Positions 1 to 8,753 are shown, counted from the first letter of the stretch. The stretch: 64,000 nucleotides of DNA from Azotobacter vinelandii CA (GCF_000380335.1 NC_021149.1:1736001-1800000), one strand, 5' to 3'. Translations and numbers: made by a program. Notes: generated by a model from the sequence alone, not told the origin.

Positions 1-321
1 TTCGCCGCGCAGCAGTTCCGGCCCGGTCATCACGACCGGCTCCCAGGTCTGCGTATCCAGGTAGAAGTTCCCGGAAATACCGTGCCTGGCGGTCGGCACG
101 CCGGTGATGATGGACATGTTGTTCGGGCAGGTGAACGATGGCATGGAGCCGGTCGCCACGGCCGAATACCCTTCCTGAACGAAACGCTGGATGTTGGGCA
201 GCGCGCCATCGGCAAGGAAGCGCCGCAGATATTCGGGATCGCCGCCATCGATGCACACCACTACCACGGGGCGTTCCGGCCAGCGGTAGACATTGCCGTT
301 GACACTCACGAAACGATTCAT
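1..321 (-). CDS. phnA: Phosphonoacetate hydrolase, N-terminal part (cut by window edge)
   Basis: Zinc enzyme of the alkaline phosphatase superfamily that splits phosphonoacetate into acetate and phosphate. Only the first 107 codons lie in the window; the rest is beyond base 1. Visible are the metal-binding CIDGGDP at residues 23-29 (Asp25) and SMPSFTCPNN at 59-68, in which Thr64 sits where the family has its nucleophile. The ATG at 321 has a good AAGGA ribosome site just upstream. It is the last visible gene of the phnD-phnC-phnE run, 32 bases after phnE, so the transporter and the hydrolase probably serve the same substrate. Not to be confused with the unrelated zinc-ribbon YjdM/PhnA protein at 63428-63772. 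The family call rests on motif recognition, not on a search. Confidence 0.8.
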   Translation of the reverse strand, partial: MNRFVSVNGNVYRWPERPVVVVCIDGGDPEYLRRFLADGALPNIQRFVQEGYSAVATGSMPSFTCPNNMSIITGVPTARHGISGNFYLDTQTWEPVVMTGPELLRGE

Positions 322-353
322 TTCTTTCCTTCTTGTCGAGGCTCGAAAGCGGC

Positions 354-1163
354 TCACTGCCGTTTTTTGAGAAGAGACATGCGGGCGCGCGAGGAGACCT
401 TCTCCACACCCAGTACCAGCAGGAAGATCGTCAGGATGATGGTCGCCGCCTGGTCGAAGCGAAACAGCTCCATCGAAGTCGCCAGCTCGGCTCCGATACC
501 GCCCGCACCGACCAGTCCCAGGACGACGGAGGAGCGTACGGCCTTTTCCAGGGCGAACAGGCCGGTGTTGACGAGACTGGGCATGGCCATCGGCAGCGTG
601 GCGCACACGATCACCGACAGTCTGGATGCACCGATCGCGGCCAGCGCTTCAGGGGGGCCGTCGTCCACTTCTTCGATGGATTCGGCGAAGAACCTGGCAC
701 AGAAGCCGATGGTGTCCATCACCAGGGTCAGGGTGCCCGCGAACGGGCCGAGCCCCACCGATGCCACGAAGAACAGGGCCCAGGCCAAATCGGGAGTCGT
801 GCGGATGAAGCTGACCAGGCTGCGAATGACGGAGCGCACGGTGGCGTGCGGCGTATGGTTCCGCGACATCAACACGGCCAGCGGCAGGCTGACGAGGATG
901 CCGATGAGCGTGCCGACCAGTGCCATCTGGAAGGTGACCAGCACCGAGTGCATCATCGGGACGATGCGGTCGGTGGCGGGCGGCACCATCTCGGAGGCGA
1001 TCTTTGCCATGTTCGGCAAGCCCGTCAGCAATTCCGGCACGGAAATGCCCGCTGCCGAAATCGACCAGGCGAGGAAGGCCACGAAGGCCACGAGGATCAG
1101 CAGCGAGCCGGCCGACGGGCGCTCGAACCGCGCGGGCGGGTTCGTGTAGCGTTGCTCACTCAT
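354..1163 (-). CDS. phnE: Phosphonate ABC transporter permease
   Basis: Inner-membrane channel subunit, 269 residues, of a phosphonate importer. After a short cytoplasmic N-terminus there are about six hydrophobic helices (for example residues 18-38 and 70-100), and the EAA loop that docks the ATPase is seen as EALAAIGASRLSVIVCATLP around residues 168-187. Length is normal for PhnE. The start ATG overlaps the stop of phnC by 8 bases, which indicates translational coupling. Substrate is inferred to be phosphonoacetate or a relative from the hydrolase gene that follows; phosphonate, phosphite and phosphate importers of this family cannot be told apart by the permease alone. Confidence 0.9.
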   Translation of the reverse strand: MSEQRYTNPPARFERPSAGSLLILVAFVAFLAWSISAAGISVPELLTGLPNMAKIASEMVPPATDRIVPMMHSVLVTFQMALVGTLIGILVSLPLAVLMSRNHTPHATVRSVIRSLVSFIRTTPDLAWALFFVASVGLGPFAGTLTLVMDTIGFCARFFAESIEEVDDGPPEALAAIGASRLSVIVCATLPMAMPSLVNTGLFALEKAVRSSVVLGLVGAGGIGAELATSMELFRFDQAATIILTIFLLVLGVEKVSSRARMSLLKKRQ

Positions 1164-1938
1164 ACATCCCCCGCAATTGCCGGGCGCTCAGACTGTCGCT
1201 GGACGCATCCAGGCCCAGGCGGAAATCCTGGAGTCCCAGAACGCGATCCGCGTAGCGCAGAGCGTGTTCCAGATGATGGGTCACGAAGAGCAGGGTGAGC
1301 GACTCGTCGCACGCCAGGTCCGAGAAGACTTGCATGACGTCTTCCCCGGCCTGCGGGTCGAGACTGGCGACGGGTTCGTCGGCGAATATCATCTTCGGCT
1401 TCTGCATCAGCGCGCGCGCGATGGCCACACGCTGCGATTGCCCGCCGGACAGCTCATCGGCCCGGCGTTCGCAGAGGTGGCCGAGTTTGACCCGTTCCAG
1501 ACAATGCAGGGCGTAGTTCCGGTGCTCGTCGGTCGCAATACCGTGAAACCACATGCGCGGCGTGCGCGCCCAGGCCATGCCGCCGTGCAGCACATTGGTC
1601 AGCACGGAAAGACGGCTGACCAGGTTGTGCTTCTGGAAGACGAAGCCGACGCGGGCGCGTGCCTTGGCCAGTTCTCTGCCGCGTAATCCGCTGAGACTCC
1701 GATCGCCGAAAAACACTTCTCCCGCGTCGGGTTCGATCAGACGCATGCAGCATCGCAGCAAGGTGCTTTTGCCGGCGCCATTGCCGCCGATGATCGCCAC
1801 CCGCTGCCCGTGCGGAATATCGAATGAAATGTCGGACCACACGGGAGCGGCGGCGCCTTCGAAACGCTTGCTCAAGCCGCGGACGCGCAACGCCGTATCG
1901 CCGGCGGGTTTGTAGGTAGCCTCCAGCATTTCAGTCAC
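1156..1938 (-). CDS. phnC: Phosphonate ABC transporter ATP-binding protein
   Basis: Cytoplasmic ATPase subunit of the phosphonate importer, 260 residues. Walker A GGNGAGKST lies at about residues 52-60, the ABC signature LSGGQSQRVAIARAL at about 163-177 and Walker B MIFADEPVASLDP at about 184-196, followed by the switch His in LLFVTHH. All catalytic residues are present, so it should be active. It overlaps phnD upstream by 8 bases and phnE downstream by 8 bases, giving a tightly coupled phnD-phnC-phnE order. Confidence 0.93.
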   Translation of the reverse strand: MTEMLEATYKPAGDTALRVRGLSKRFEGAAAPVWSDISFDIPHGQRVAIIGGNGAGKSTLLRCCMRLIEPDAGEVFFGDRSLSGLRGRELAKARARVGFVFQKHNLVSRLSVLTNVLHGGMAWARTPRMWFHGIATDEHRNYALHCLERVKLGHLCERRADELSGGQSQRVAIARALMQKPKMIFADEPVASLDPQAGEDVMQVFSDLACDESLTLLFVTHHLEHALRYADRVLGLQDFRLGLDASSDSLSARQLRGMYE

Positions 1939-2812
1939 CGATGAATTCCGAATATTCGGGATAGCCGGCGGTGCGATACATGGAGCGCACGATGTCGTAG
2001 TCCTTGTCCGCGATCGTGGTCAGAAAACGCATGCCCTGGTAACGCTTCACATGTTCGGCACCCTGCCCGATGCTGGCGACCAGGGCTTCGGAGTTGTCGA
2101 CGATGGCTGTGCGCAGTTTCTCGATGGTTCGGGCCGGCACATGCTCGCCCGCCATCAGCAGGTCGTTCGGAAGGTCTCCGCCGCGCACCAGGATGCGGTA
2201 GGCGTTCCGCTGTTCCTGCGCTTCTTTCGACAGGAAGTTTTCGAGGTCGGAGCGACCCATGCCGACAGCTTCCAGATCGCCTTTCTTGAGTCCTTCCCAG
2301 GCCAGGCGCAGGTTGGTGTTGGTGATCCCGGTGTCCTTGAGAGGATCGAGCCCCGAATCGGCCAGCAACTGGATCGGTCCCAGGTGGCGCGACGTGGAGC
2401 CGACCGGTCCCATGCCCACTCGCTTGCCCTTGAGTTCCCGCACCGAAAAGATCGGGCTGTCCGCCTTGACGACGATCAACGAGTAATAGTCGGGGCGGTA
2501 GAGGCCCGCGACCACGCTGGCGTTGGCGCGCTTCTGCATCACTACGTACTCGGCCGGCCCGGCCAGCACGAAGTCGACCTTCTTGAAGCGCAAGGCTTCG
2601 AGCGCGGCGGTGCGATTGGTGACGGGCAGGAAGTCGATGCCGAGACCGCTGACGCGCTCCAGCTCGCTCTTGAACGGCCCGAACTCCCGTTGCAGCTCCT
2701 CGAGGCCGACGAGATCGGTCACGGCCAGCCTGATGTTCTCGGCATGTGCGCTCAGCGCGCCGCCCAGCATGCAAAGCGCCAGGACTGCGCCGGTCAGTAG
2801 CTTGTGAAACAT
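1931..2812 (-). CDS. phnD: Phosphonate ABC transporter periplasmic binding protein
   Basis: Periplasmic phosphonate-binding protein of 293 residues. The first 24 residues form a classical Sec signal ending in ALSAHA, followed by ENIRLAVTDL, the typical start of the mature PhnD fold. A conserved GMGPVGSTSRHLGP stretch near residues 132-145 corresponds to the phosphonate-contacting serine/threonine region in this family. It is the first gene of the minus-strand phn operon; the 116-base gap to the divergent GntR-type gene carries a palindromic operator candidate, so the operon is probably under that regulator rather than, or in addition to, phosphate starvation control. Confidence 0.9.
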   Translation of the reverse strand: MFHKLLTGAVLALCMLGGALSAHAENIRLAVTDLVGLEELQREFGPFKSELERVSGLGIDFLPVTNRTAALEALRFKKVDFVLAGPAEYVVMQKRANASVVAGLYRPDYYSLIVVKADSPIFSVRELKGKRVGMGPVGSTSRHLGPIQLLADSGLDPLKDTGITNTNLRLAWEGLKKGDLEAVGMGRSDLENFLSKEAQEQRNAYRILVRGGDLPNDLLMAGEHVPARTIEKLRTAIVDNSEALVASIGQGAEHVKRYQGMRFLTTIADKDYDIVRSMYRTAGYPEYSEFIGD

Positions 2813-2866
2813 GGTGGTTTTCCTGAGAGGGGGGGGAGCCGTGATGGTAGGGAGGCGTTATTGCAT

Positions 2867-2878
2867 ATTGTTGACAAT
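2867..2878. promoter_or_regulatory. Candidate operator for the GntR/FCD regulator
   Basis: The palindrome ATTGT-TG-ACAAT lies between phnD and the divergent regulator gene. It has the TTGT-NN-ACAA form common to FCD-subfamily GntR operators. It touches the likely -35 region of the regulator gene, so binding could control both directions. Confidence 0.6.
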
Positions 2879-2906
2879 TTACGATATCGAGCGGCTAGGC
2901 TACAAT
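2878..2906 (+). promoter_or_regulatory. Candidate sigma-70 promoter of the GntR-type gene
   Basis: TTTACG at 2878-2883 and TACAAT at 2901-2906 are separated by 17 bases. This gives a leader of only 15-35 bases. The -10 is convincing and the -35 is weak. The stronger-looking TTGACA at 2871 is 24 bases from TACAAT and cannot pair with it. Confidence 0.4.
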
Positions 2907-2928
2907 CCGGTCCGTCGTTCTTCCGCCA

Positions 2929-3618
2929 ATGCCAGAGACATCCATGAGTTCCCACGATGCCATCGCGCTGCTGCGCACGCAGTCCCTGACGAACCTGGTC
3001 CATGAGGAGTTGGAACAGCGAATCGCTACCGGGCAGCTTCTTCCCGGAGCACCGCTGCGCGAAGCCGCGATCGCGACGGACATGGGCATTTCCCGTGGGC
3101 CGGTTCGCGAAGCGTTCCGCATGCTGGAGGAGCGCGGGCTGGTCATGTTCGAGAAGAACTGCGGCGTTCGCGTTCGCCAGCTCGATCTGCAGCAGGCCAC
3201 GCAGATTTATCAGGTGCGGATTCCGCTGGAAGGCCTGATCGGCGAACTGGTGACGCGGACGCTGACTTCAGAAGCCGGGGAGCAGGTCCGGCAAGTGCTG
3301 GACCAGATGGCCGAGAAAGTCGCTCATCAGGATGTTCCCGCCTACACCGAGCTGAACTTCCGTTTTCATGACCTGCTTGCCAGGTTCACGGGAAACGCGG
3401 CTCTTTACGACACATACCGGCGCCTGGTAGTGCAGCTCAAGCTGTTCAGGAGCTATACCTTCCGGCACGACCCCGAGACGATCGGCATATCGCTCCAGGA
3501 ACACAACGCGATTTTCGAGGCGATAACTTCCCCGGACACCTCCCTGGCGGGAGAACTTTTACGCCGGCACGCGGAGGATAGTCTGACCCGCCTGTGCGCG
3601 GCCTCCGGATCCGCATGA
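2929..3618 (+). CDS. GntR family regulator, FCD subfamily
   Basis: DNA-binding regulator of up to 229 residues. An N-terminal winged helix (about residues 12-78) carries GAPLREAAIATDMGISRGPVREAFRMLEERGLV in substance, the standard GntR helix-turn-helix, followed by an all-helical FCD effector domain (about 88-215) with the metal/ligand His residues in HDLL and in the C-terminal HA. Two starts are possible: ATG 2929 has no ribosome site, while ATG 2944 has a weak AGAGA in front, giving 224 residues. It is divergent from phnDCE-phnA and is probably the local, substrate-responsive repressor of that operon. Phosphonoacetate operons known to me use a LysR-type regulator, so a GntR/FCD protein here is unusual. 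Confidence 0.85.
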   Translation: MPETSMSSHDAIALLRTQSLTNLVHEELEQRIATGQLLPGAPLREAAIATDMGISRGPVREAFRMLEERGLVMFEKNCGVRVRQLDLQQATQIYQVRIPLEGLIGELVTRTLTSEAGEQVRQVLDQMAEKVAHQDVPAYTELNFRFHDLLARFTGNAALYDTYRRLVVQLKLFRSYTFRHDPETIGISLQEHNAIFEAITSPDTSLAGELLRRHAEDSLTRLCAASGSA

Positions 3619-3855
3619 GTGAAACCGGGGGCGGAGCCGGCGGCATGCACCGCGGAACCCGTGAGGCTCGAGTGCGGGCGCGCTGCAGTGCAGCCGCCAT
3701 GCGAGCCCATGGCAGGTCCGCTTGCATGCTGCGCCGCGAAGACGACTTCGGCGCTGCTCCCGGTGGGAGCGGTGGCCTTTAACTGGCCGTCGGCCACCGA
3801 GGCGGCGTCCCCGCGCCATCTTGTCAGCGGTTCGGCCGCTTGCCCGAGGAGCGTC

Positions 3856-4722
3856 TCACTCCGCCAGTCCCATCACCTCGCCGCTGCTTTCGCTGAGGCC
3901 GAAGCGACCCTTGGCGTCGCGGCTCAGGCGGCCCATGGCGACCTTCGGGTCGTGGGTGAAGACCAGCCGGCCGCCCCTGGCCAGCAGGTCTTCGAGCAGG
4001 GCGGTCTTTTCCTCGATCAGGCCTTCCGGGAAGCGGTCGTAGCCCATGGTGATCGGCAGGTGCACCCAGGGCGCGCCGGGCACCAGGTCGCCGGCGAAGA
4101 GCACCGGGCCGCCGGGCATGGCCACCTCGGGCAGCAACTGGCCGGGGGTGTGGCCGTCGCTGACGTGGAAGCGCCAGTTCGGGCCGAGCGCCTCGGAAGT
4201 CCGGCCGTCGTCGAGCAGTTCCAGACGGCCGCTGGCTTCGAGCAGTTCGAGCAGCTCGGGAATGTAGGAGGCGCGGTCGCGGGCGTGCGGCTGGCGGGCG
4301 CGTTGCCACTGGCGGCGGCCGGTGACGAAGCGCGCCCTGGGGAACAGCAGGCGCGGCGGCCGGCCTTCTTCCCAGGCGGCGAGCAGGCCGCCGGCGTGGT
4401 CGAAGTGCAGATGGGTGAGCACCACCACGTCGATGTCGGCGTCGGACAAGCCTTGCGCGGCGAGGTTGTCGAGCAGCACGTGGCGACTCTCCTGCACGCC
4501 GTAGCGGTCCTTCAGCTCGGGGCTGAAGAAGGCGCCGATGCCGGTTTCCACCAGCACGTTGCGGTCGTCCTCGCGCACCAGCAGGGCACGGCAGCCGAGG
4601 TCGATGCGGTGCAGTTCGTCGGCCGGCATCCAGCGCTCCCACATGGCGCGCGGGGCGTTGCCGAACATGGCGCCGCCATCGAGTTTCTGGCTGTTGCCGG
4701 GCAGGGTGGTCAGGGTACGCAT
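3856..4722 (-). CDS. MBL-fold metallo-hydrolase (AHL-lactonase-like branch)
   Basis: Cytoplasmic metallo-beta-lactamase fold hydrolase, 288 residues. The zinc motif HLHFDH (in [14 protein letters not shown]) lies near residue 110, later ligands are the His in [10 protein letters not shown], the Asp in [10 protein letters not shown] and a final His in [10 protein letters not shown]. The layout resembles the YtnP/AttM-like lactonase group, but many family members have other substrates, so lactone hydrolysis is only a suggestion. It is followed by the terminator of the ketone-body operon upstream, so it is probably transcribed on its own. The 237 bases to the gntR stop at 3618 hold no gene I can support. 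Confidence 0.8.
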   Translation of the reverse strand: MRTLTTLPGNSQKLDGGAMFGNAPRAMWERWMPADELHRIDLGCRALLVREDDRNVLVETGIGAFFSPELKDRYGVQESRHVLLDNLAAQGLSDADIDVVVLTHLHFDHAGGLLAAWEEGRPPRLLFPRARFVTGRRQWQRARQPHARDRASYIPELLELLEASGRLELLDDGRTSEALGPNWRFHVSDGHTPGQLLPEVAMPGGPVLFAGDLVPGAPWVHLPITMGYDRFPEGLIEEKTALLEDLLARGGRLVFTHDPKVAMGRLSRDAKGRFGLSESSGEVMGLAE

Positions 4723-4856
4723 GGGGTAGATCCTTCCTTATTGTTGTGTCGGCTCAGGCTTTGCCGTGGGCGGTCAGGCGCTGTCGCCAAGGCTACCCCG
4801 GGGCACTGTCGCTGCACAGGGGCGGCGCTTCGATGCGGGCCCGGCGAAGCGCCGCG

Positions 4857-4895
4857 GAATAAAATAAAAGGCGCGGCGCCCGTGGGCAGCCGCGC
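4857..4895 (-). terminator. Rho-independent terminator of the CoA-transferase operon
   Basis: GCGCGGC at 4871-4877 pairs with GCCGCGC at 4889-4895, with an inner GCC/GGC extension. On the minus strand it is followed by CTTTTATTTTATTC. It lies 67 bases beyond the scoB stop. Confidence 0.75.
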
Positions 4896-4961
4896 AAAAG
4901 GCATGAGGCATGGGTCGGGACACCACGCGGTCATGCCCGAAGGGAACGGGACGCCCGGCCG

Positions 4962-5591
4962 TCAACGCCGGACCGGGCAGCCGGTGGCCTGCTGCAGGTG
5001 CTCGAAGGTCACCCCCTCGGCCAGCTCGACCAGTTGCAGGCCCTGCCCGGTGACATCGAGCACGCCCAGGTCGGTGATGATCCGATCGACCACCCCGACG
5101 CCGGTCAACGGCAGGTCGCAGCGTTCGAGGATCTTGTACGCGCCGCCCTTGGCGCAGTGCTCCATCAGCACCACCACGCGGCGCACTCCGGCCACCAGAT
5201 CCATGGCGCCGCCCATGCCCTTGACCATCTTGCCGGGGATCATCCAGTTGGCCAGGTCGCCGTGCTCGGAGACCTGCATGGCGCCGAGGATCGACAGGTC
5301 GATGTGGCCGCCGCGGATCATGGCGAAGGAGGCGGCGCTGTCGAAGAAGCTGCTGCCGGAAACGGTGGTGACGGTCTGCTTGCCGGCGTTGATCAGGTCC
5401 GGGTCGACCTCTTCCTCGGTGGGGAAGGGACCGATGCCGAGCAGGCCGTTCTCGCTCTGCAGCCAGACCTCCACGCCGTCCGGGATGTAGTTGGCGACCA
5501 GGGTCGGCAGGCCGATGCCGAGGTTGACGTAGAAGCCGTCCTGCAGCTCCCGGGCGGCGCGTTGCGCCATCTGTTCACGAGTCCAGGCCAT
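4962..5591 (-). CDS. scoB: 3-oxoacid CoA-transferase subunit B
   Basis: Beta subunit, 209 residues, of succinyl-CoA:acetoacetate CoA transferase, which activates acetoacetate to acetoacetyl-CoA. The start [19 protein letters not shown] leads into [15 protein letters not shown], the signature of subunit B, and the catalytic Glu sits in [14 protein letters not shown] around residues 45-58. The gene begins 2 bases after subunit A ends, so the two are co-translated to make the heterotetramer. It is the last gene of the ketone-body cluster and is closed by a good terminator. The frame stays open far upstream of this ATG, but that extension only overlaps subunit A in another frame and is not coding. 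Confidence 0.93.
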   Translation of the reverse strand: MAWTREQMAQRAARELQDGFYVNLGIGLPTLVANYIPDGVEVWLQSENGLLGIGPFPTEEEVDPDLINAGKQTVTTVSGSSFFDSAASFAMIRGGHIDLSILGAMQVSEHGDLANWMIPGKMVKGMGGAMDLVAGVRRVVVLMEHCAKGGAYKILERCDLPLTGVGVVDRIITDLGVLDVTGQGLQLVELAEGVTFEHLQQATGCPVRR

Positions 5592-5593
5592 GG

Positions 5594-6292
5594 TCAGGCA
5601 CTCCGCAGGGTACGTTGTTCGATGCGTTTTTCCGGGTTGGGGTTGAGCACGATGCGTTGCACGTAGATGCCCGGCAGGTGGATCCGGTCCGGGTCCAGTT
5701 CGCCGGTCTCGACGACTTCCTCGACCTCGGCCACGCAGACCCGTCCGGCCATCGCCGCCAGCGGGTTGAAGTTGCGCGCGGTCTTCCTGAACAGCAGGTT
5801 GCCGGCCTTGTCGGCCTTCCAGGCCTTGACCAGGGCGATGTCGGCGGTCAGCGACTTCTCCAGCACGTACCATTCGCCGTCGAACTGGCGGGTCTCCTTG
5901 CCCTCGGCGACCAGGGTGCCGTAGCCGGTCCGGGTGTAGAAGGCGGGTATGCCGGCGCCGCCGGCGCGCAGCTTCTCGGCCAGGGTGCCCTGAGGGGTGA
6001 ATTCCAGCTCCAGTTCGCCGGCCAGGTACTGGCGTTCGAATTCCTTGTTCTCGCCGACGTAGGAGGAAATCATCTTGCGGATCTGCCGGGTGGCGAGGAG
6101 CAGGCCGAGGCCGAAGTCGTCGACGCCGGCGTTGTTGCTGATGACGGTGAGGCCTCCCTTGGCGGAGTCGCGCAGGGCGGCGATCAGCGCCTCGGGGATG
6201 CCGCACAGGCCGAAGCCGCCGACGGCGAGGGTCATGCCGTCCTCCACCAGCCCGTCGAGGGCGGTCTGGGCGCTGGGATAGAGCTTGTTCAT
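5594..6292 (-). CDS. scoA: 3-oxoacid CoA-transferase subunit A
   Basis: Alpha subunit, 232 residues, of the acetoacetate CoA transferase. [20 protein letters not shown] near residues 20-39 is the CoA-binding glycine-rich signature of subunit A. With the dehydrogenase at 6434-7207 it forms the route 3-hydroxybutyrate to acetoacetate to acetoacetyl-CoA. The ATG at 6292 is preceded by GGAGAG. The 141 bases up to the dehydrogenase contain a hexanucleotide repeat that makes the frame artificially open upstream. Confidence 0.93.
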   Translation of the reverse strand: MNKLYPSAQTALDGLVEDGMTLAVGGFGLCGIPEALIAALRDSAKGGLTVISNNAGVDDFGLGLLLATRQIRKMISSYVGENKEFERQYLAGELELEFTPQGTLAEKLRAGGAGIPAFYTRTGYGTLVAEGKETRQFDGEWYVLEKSLTADIALVKAWKADKAGNLLFRKTARNFNPLAAMAGRVCVAEVEEVVETGELDPDRIHLPGIYVQRIVLNPNPEKRIEQRTLRSA

Positions 6293-6355
6293 GGAGTGCT
6301 CTCCGCTGGTTGTACGGGGCCGTCCGCCGCGATGCGGATCAGGCCGGGTGTTTCC

Positions 6356-6382
6356 TTGTCGTTGTCGTTGTCGTTGTCGTTG
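6356..6382. repeat. Hexanucleotide tandem repeat TTGTCG, 4.5 copies
   Basis: Four perfect TTGTCG units plus a half unit, followed by two GGCCGT units. It lies between the 3-hydroxybutyrate dehydrogenase stop and the scoA start, 65-90 bases before the scoA ATG. Copy-number change would alter leader length without touching a reading frame. Confidence 0.85.
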
Positions 6383-6433
6383 CGGCCGTGGCCGTGGCCA
6401 TCGTCGCTGCACCGTTCTCGTCGCCGGCGGGCG

Positions 6434-7207
6434 TCATTGCGCCGCCCAGCCGCCATCCATGTTCCAGGCCGCGCCGCGCACCTGGCTGGCCGCGTCGCTG
6501 CACAGGAACAGCACCAGCGCGCCGAGCTGCTCGGGGGTGACGAATTCCAGCGACGGCTGTTTCTCGGCCAGCAGGTCGTGACGGGCGGCGGCGGGATCGC
6601 CGCCGGCCTGGACGCGGGCGTCGATCTGCTGCTGCACCAGCGGCGTCAGCACCCAGCCCGGACAGATCGCGTTGCAGGTGATGGGGGTCTGCGCGGTTTC
6701 CAGGGCGACCACCTTGGTCAGGCCGAGCAGCCCGTGCTTGGCGGCGACGTAGGCGGACTTCTGCGCCGAGGCGACCAGGCCGTGCACCGAGGCGATGTTG
6801 ACGATCCGCCCCCAGTCGCGCCGGCGCATGCCCGGCAGGGCCAGGCGGGTGGTGTGGAAGGCCGAGGAGAGGTTGATGGCGAGGATGCTGTCCCAGCGCT
6901 CCGGCGGGAATTCCTCGACCGGCGCCACGTGCTGGATGCCGGCGTTGTTGACCAGGATGTCGACGGCGCCGAACTCGCTCTCGGCGAAGGCCATCAGCGC
7001 GGCGATTTCCTCCGGCTTGGACATGTCCGCCGGATGGTGGCGCGCTTCGTGGCCGTGCTGGCGTACCGCCTCCAGCGCCTGCTGCGCGTCGCCGAAGCCG
7101 TTGAGCACCAGGTTGGCGCCGGCGGCGGCCAGGCAGTGGGCGATGCCGAGGCCGATGCCGCTGGTGGAGCCGGTGACCAGGGCGGTCTTGCCGCTGAGGA
7201 TCGTCAT
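6434..7207 (-). CDS. bdhA: 3-hydroxybutyrate dehydrogenase
   Basis: NAD-dependent short-chain dehydrogenase of 257 residues that oxidises 3-hydroxybutyrate to acetoacetate. The cofactor loop TGSTSGIG is at residues 11-18, NNAG near 88-91, and the catalytic Ser and YVAAK are near 139-156. It ends in WNMDGGWAAQ, the usual C-terminus of this family. It sits between the permease gene and the CoA transferase genes on one strand, matching the P. aeruginosa arrangement of bdhA and its permease under HbcR. In PHB-storing relatives such as Azotobacter it would also serve mobilised polyhydroxybutyrate. Confidence 0.92.
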   Translation of the reverse strand: MTILSGKTALVTGSTSGIGLGIAHCLAAAGANLVLNGFGDAQQALEAVRQHGHEARHHPADMSKPEEIAALMAFAESEFGAVDILVNNAGIQHVAPVEEFPPERWDSILAINLSSAFHTTRLALPGMRRRDWGRIVNIASVHGLVASAQKSAYVAAKHGLLGLTKVVALETAQTPITCNAICPGWVLTPLVQQQIDARVQAGGDPAAARHDLLAEKQPSLEFVTPEQLGALVLFLCSDAASQVRGAAWNMDGGWAAQ

Positions 7208-7227
7208 GGGGGTGTCTCCGTATGTTG

Positions 7228-8619
7228 TCAGACCAGGCCGGTGAGGTAGAAGGTGGCGATCACCACGAATACCGCCAGGGTCTTGATCAGGGTGATGCCG
7301 AAGATGTCCTTGTAGGCTTCCCGGTGGGTCAGGCCGGTGACCGCCAGCAGGGTGATCACCGCGCCGTTGTGCGGCAGGGTGTCCATGCCGCCGCTGGCCA
7401 TGGCGGCGACCCGGTGCAGCACTTCCAGGGGGATCTGCGCGGCGTGGGCGGCGGCGATGAAGGTTTCCGACATGGCCGCCAGGGCGATGCTCATGCCGCC
7501 CGACGCGGAGCCGGTGATGCCGGCCAGCAGGGTGACGGTGACCGCCTCGTTGAGCAGCGGGTCGGGAATGCTCTTCAGTGCGTCGGCCAGCACCAGGAAA
7601 CCCGGCAGCGCGGCGATCACCGCGCCGAAGCCGTATTCCGAGGCGGTGTTCATCGCCGCCAGCAGCGAGCCGCCGACGGCGGTCTTGCTGCCCTCGGCCA
7701 GCCGGTCGCGCACCGCGCCGAAGCTGCTGACCAGCACCAGCAGGATGCCCAGCAGCAGCGCCGCCTCCACCGCCCAGATGGCGGTGATCCTGCCGATGTC
7801 GGTCTGCACCGGCGCGGCCATGCCGGCCAGTTGCAGGCTGTAGGTCTTGCCGTAGAGCGCGGGGATCAGGTGGGTGAAGAACAGGTTGGCGACGCCCACC
7901 AGCAGGAGCGGGGAGAGCGCCAGCCAGGGGTTGGGCAGCACCAGGTCCGCGGCGGTCTCCGGCTCGTTGCGCAGGTCGCTGCCGTAGCCCTCGCCGGCGG
8001 CGCGGGCCTTGCGCAACTGGCGCTGCAGGTAGAGCAGGCCGGCCGCGAGCACGAACAGCGCGCCGATCAGCCCCAGCCAGGGCGCGGCCCAGGCGTTGGT
8101 GCCGAAGAAGGCGCTGGGGATGATGTTCTGGATCTGCGGCGTGCCGGGCAGCGCGTCCATGGTGAAGCTGAAGGCGCCGAGGGCGATGGTCGCCGGGATC
8201 AACCGCTTGGGGATGTCGCTCTGGCGGAACATCTCGGCGGCGAACGGATAGACCGCGAACACCACCACGAACAGCGACACCCCGCCGTAGGTCAGCAGGG
8301 CGCAGACCAGCACGATGACCCGCATGGCCTGGCGGGTGCCGAACAGGCGGATCGCCGCGCTGACGATGGAGCGGGAGAAACCGGACAGCTCGATCAGCTT
8401 GCCGAACACGGCGCCGAGCAGGAACACCGGGAAGTACAGCTTGATGAAGCCGACCATCTTTTCCATGAACACTCCGCTGAAGGCCGGCGCCACCGCGCCG
8501 GGGTCGGTCAGCAACACGGCGCCGAGGGCGGCGATGGGGGCGAAGAGGATCACGCTGTAGCCGCGGTAGGCCGCCAGCATGAGCAGGGCCAGGGCGGCGA
8601 GGGCGACGATGACGCTCAT
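7228..8619 (-). CDS. GntP family permease, probably for 3-hydroxybutyrate
   Basis: Inner-membrane transporter, 463 residues, with about twelve hydrophobic segments spread over its length and the GntP-type motifs GGVSLFVVVFAVYPFA and GTPQIQNIIPSAFFGT in the first half and TGSASGGMSIALAA in the second. GntP members are proton symporters for gluconate and related hydroxy acids. Here the gene order (permease, bdhA, scoA, scoB, with HbcR upstream) argues for 3-hydroxybutyrate as substrate. It is the first gene after the sigma-54 promoter at 8739-8753 and lies 20 bases before bdhA. Confidence 0.85.
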   Translation of the reverse strand: MSVIVALAALALLMLAAYRGYSVILFAPIAALGAVLLTDPGAVAPAFSGVFMEKMVGFIKLYFPVFLLGAVFGKLIELSGFSRSIVSAAIRLFGTRQAMRVIVLVCALLTYGGVSLFVVVFAVYPFAAEMFRQSDIPKRLIPATIALGAFSFTMDALPGTPQIQNIIPSAFFGTNAWAAPWLGLIGALFVLAAGLLYLQRQLRKARAAGEGYGSDLRNEPETAADLVLPNPWLALSPLLLVGVANLFFTHLIPALYGKTYSLQLAGMAAPVQTDIGRITAIWAVEAALLLGILLVLVSSFGAVRDRLAEGSKTAVGGSLLAAMNTASEYGFGAVIAALPGFLVLADALKSIPDPLLNEAVTVTLLAGITGSASGGMSIALAAMSETFIAAAHAAQIPLEVLHRVAAMASGGMDTLPHNGAVITLLAVTGLTHREAYKDIFGITLIKTLAVFVVIATFYLTGLV

Positions 8620-8738
8620 CGGACGTCTCCTTGAACCTGTCGTGTCGGACGAAGGCCGTCAATGGCCGGCGCCGGGAACGCGCCACGGCAGGGATGTCGT
8701 TTTTATTTGGAATAGCGGAAAACCGTGGAAGGTACAGG

Positions 8739-8753
8739 GCGAGTTCCGTGCCA
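8739..8753 (-). promoter_or_regulatory. Sigma-54 promoter of the 3-hydroxybutyrate operon
   Basis: On the minus strand the sequence reads TGGCACG-GAAC-TCGC, matching the -24 element fully and the -12 element with one mismatch (TCGC for TTGC). GG and GC spacing is correct. It lies about 120 bases before the permease ATG and next to the gene for a sigma-54 activator. Confidence 0.8.

Noticed and set aside
2871-2906. TTGACA and TACAAT as one promoter
   Set aside because: The spacing is 24 bases, too long for sigma-70. TTTACG at 2878 gives the correct 17.
3619-5490. 623-codon plus-strand frame after the GntR-type gene
   Set aside because: It runs antisense to the metallo-hydrolase and scoB, both of which have intact catalytic motifs, and it has no ribosome site.
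4962-6206. Apparent fusion of scoA and scoB
   Set aside because: The extra N-terminal part is scoA in another frame; normal scoA and scoB frames with proper starts exist.
6434-8686. Apparent 750-residue fusion upstream of the 3-hydroxybutyrate dehydrogenase
   Set aside because: The upstream part is the permease gene read in the wrong frame. The dehydrogenase has its own ATG at 7207 and is full length.
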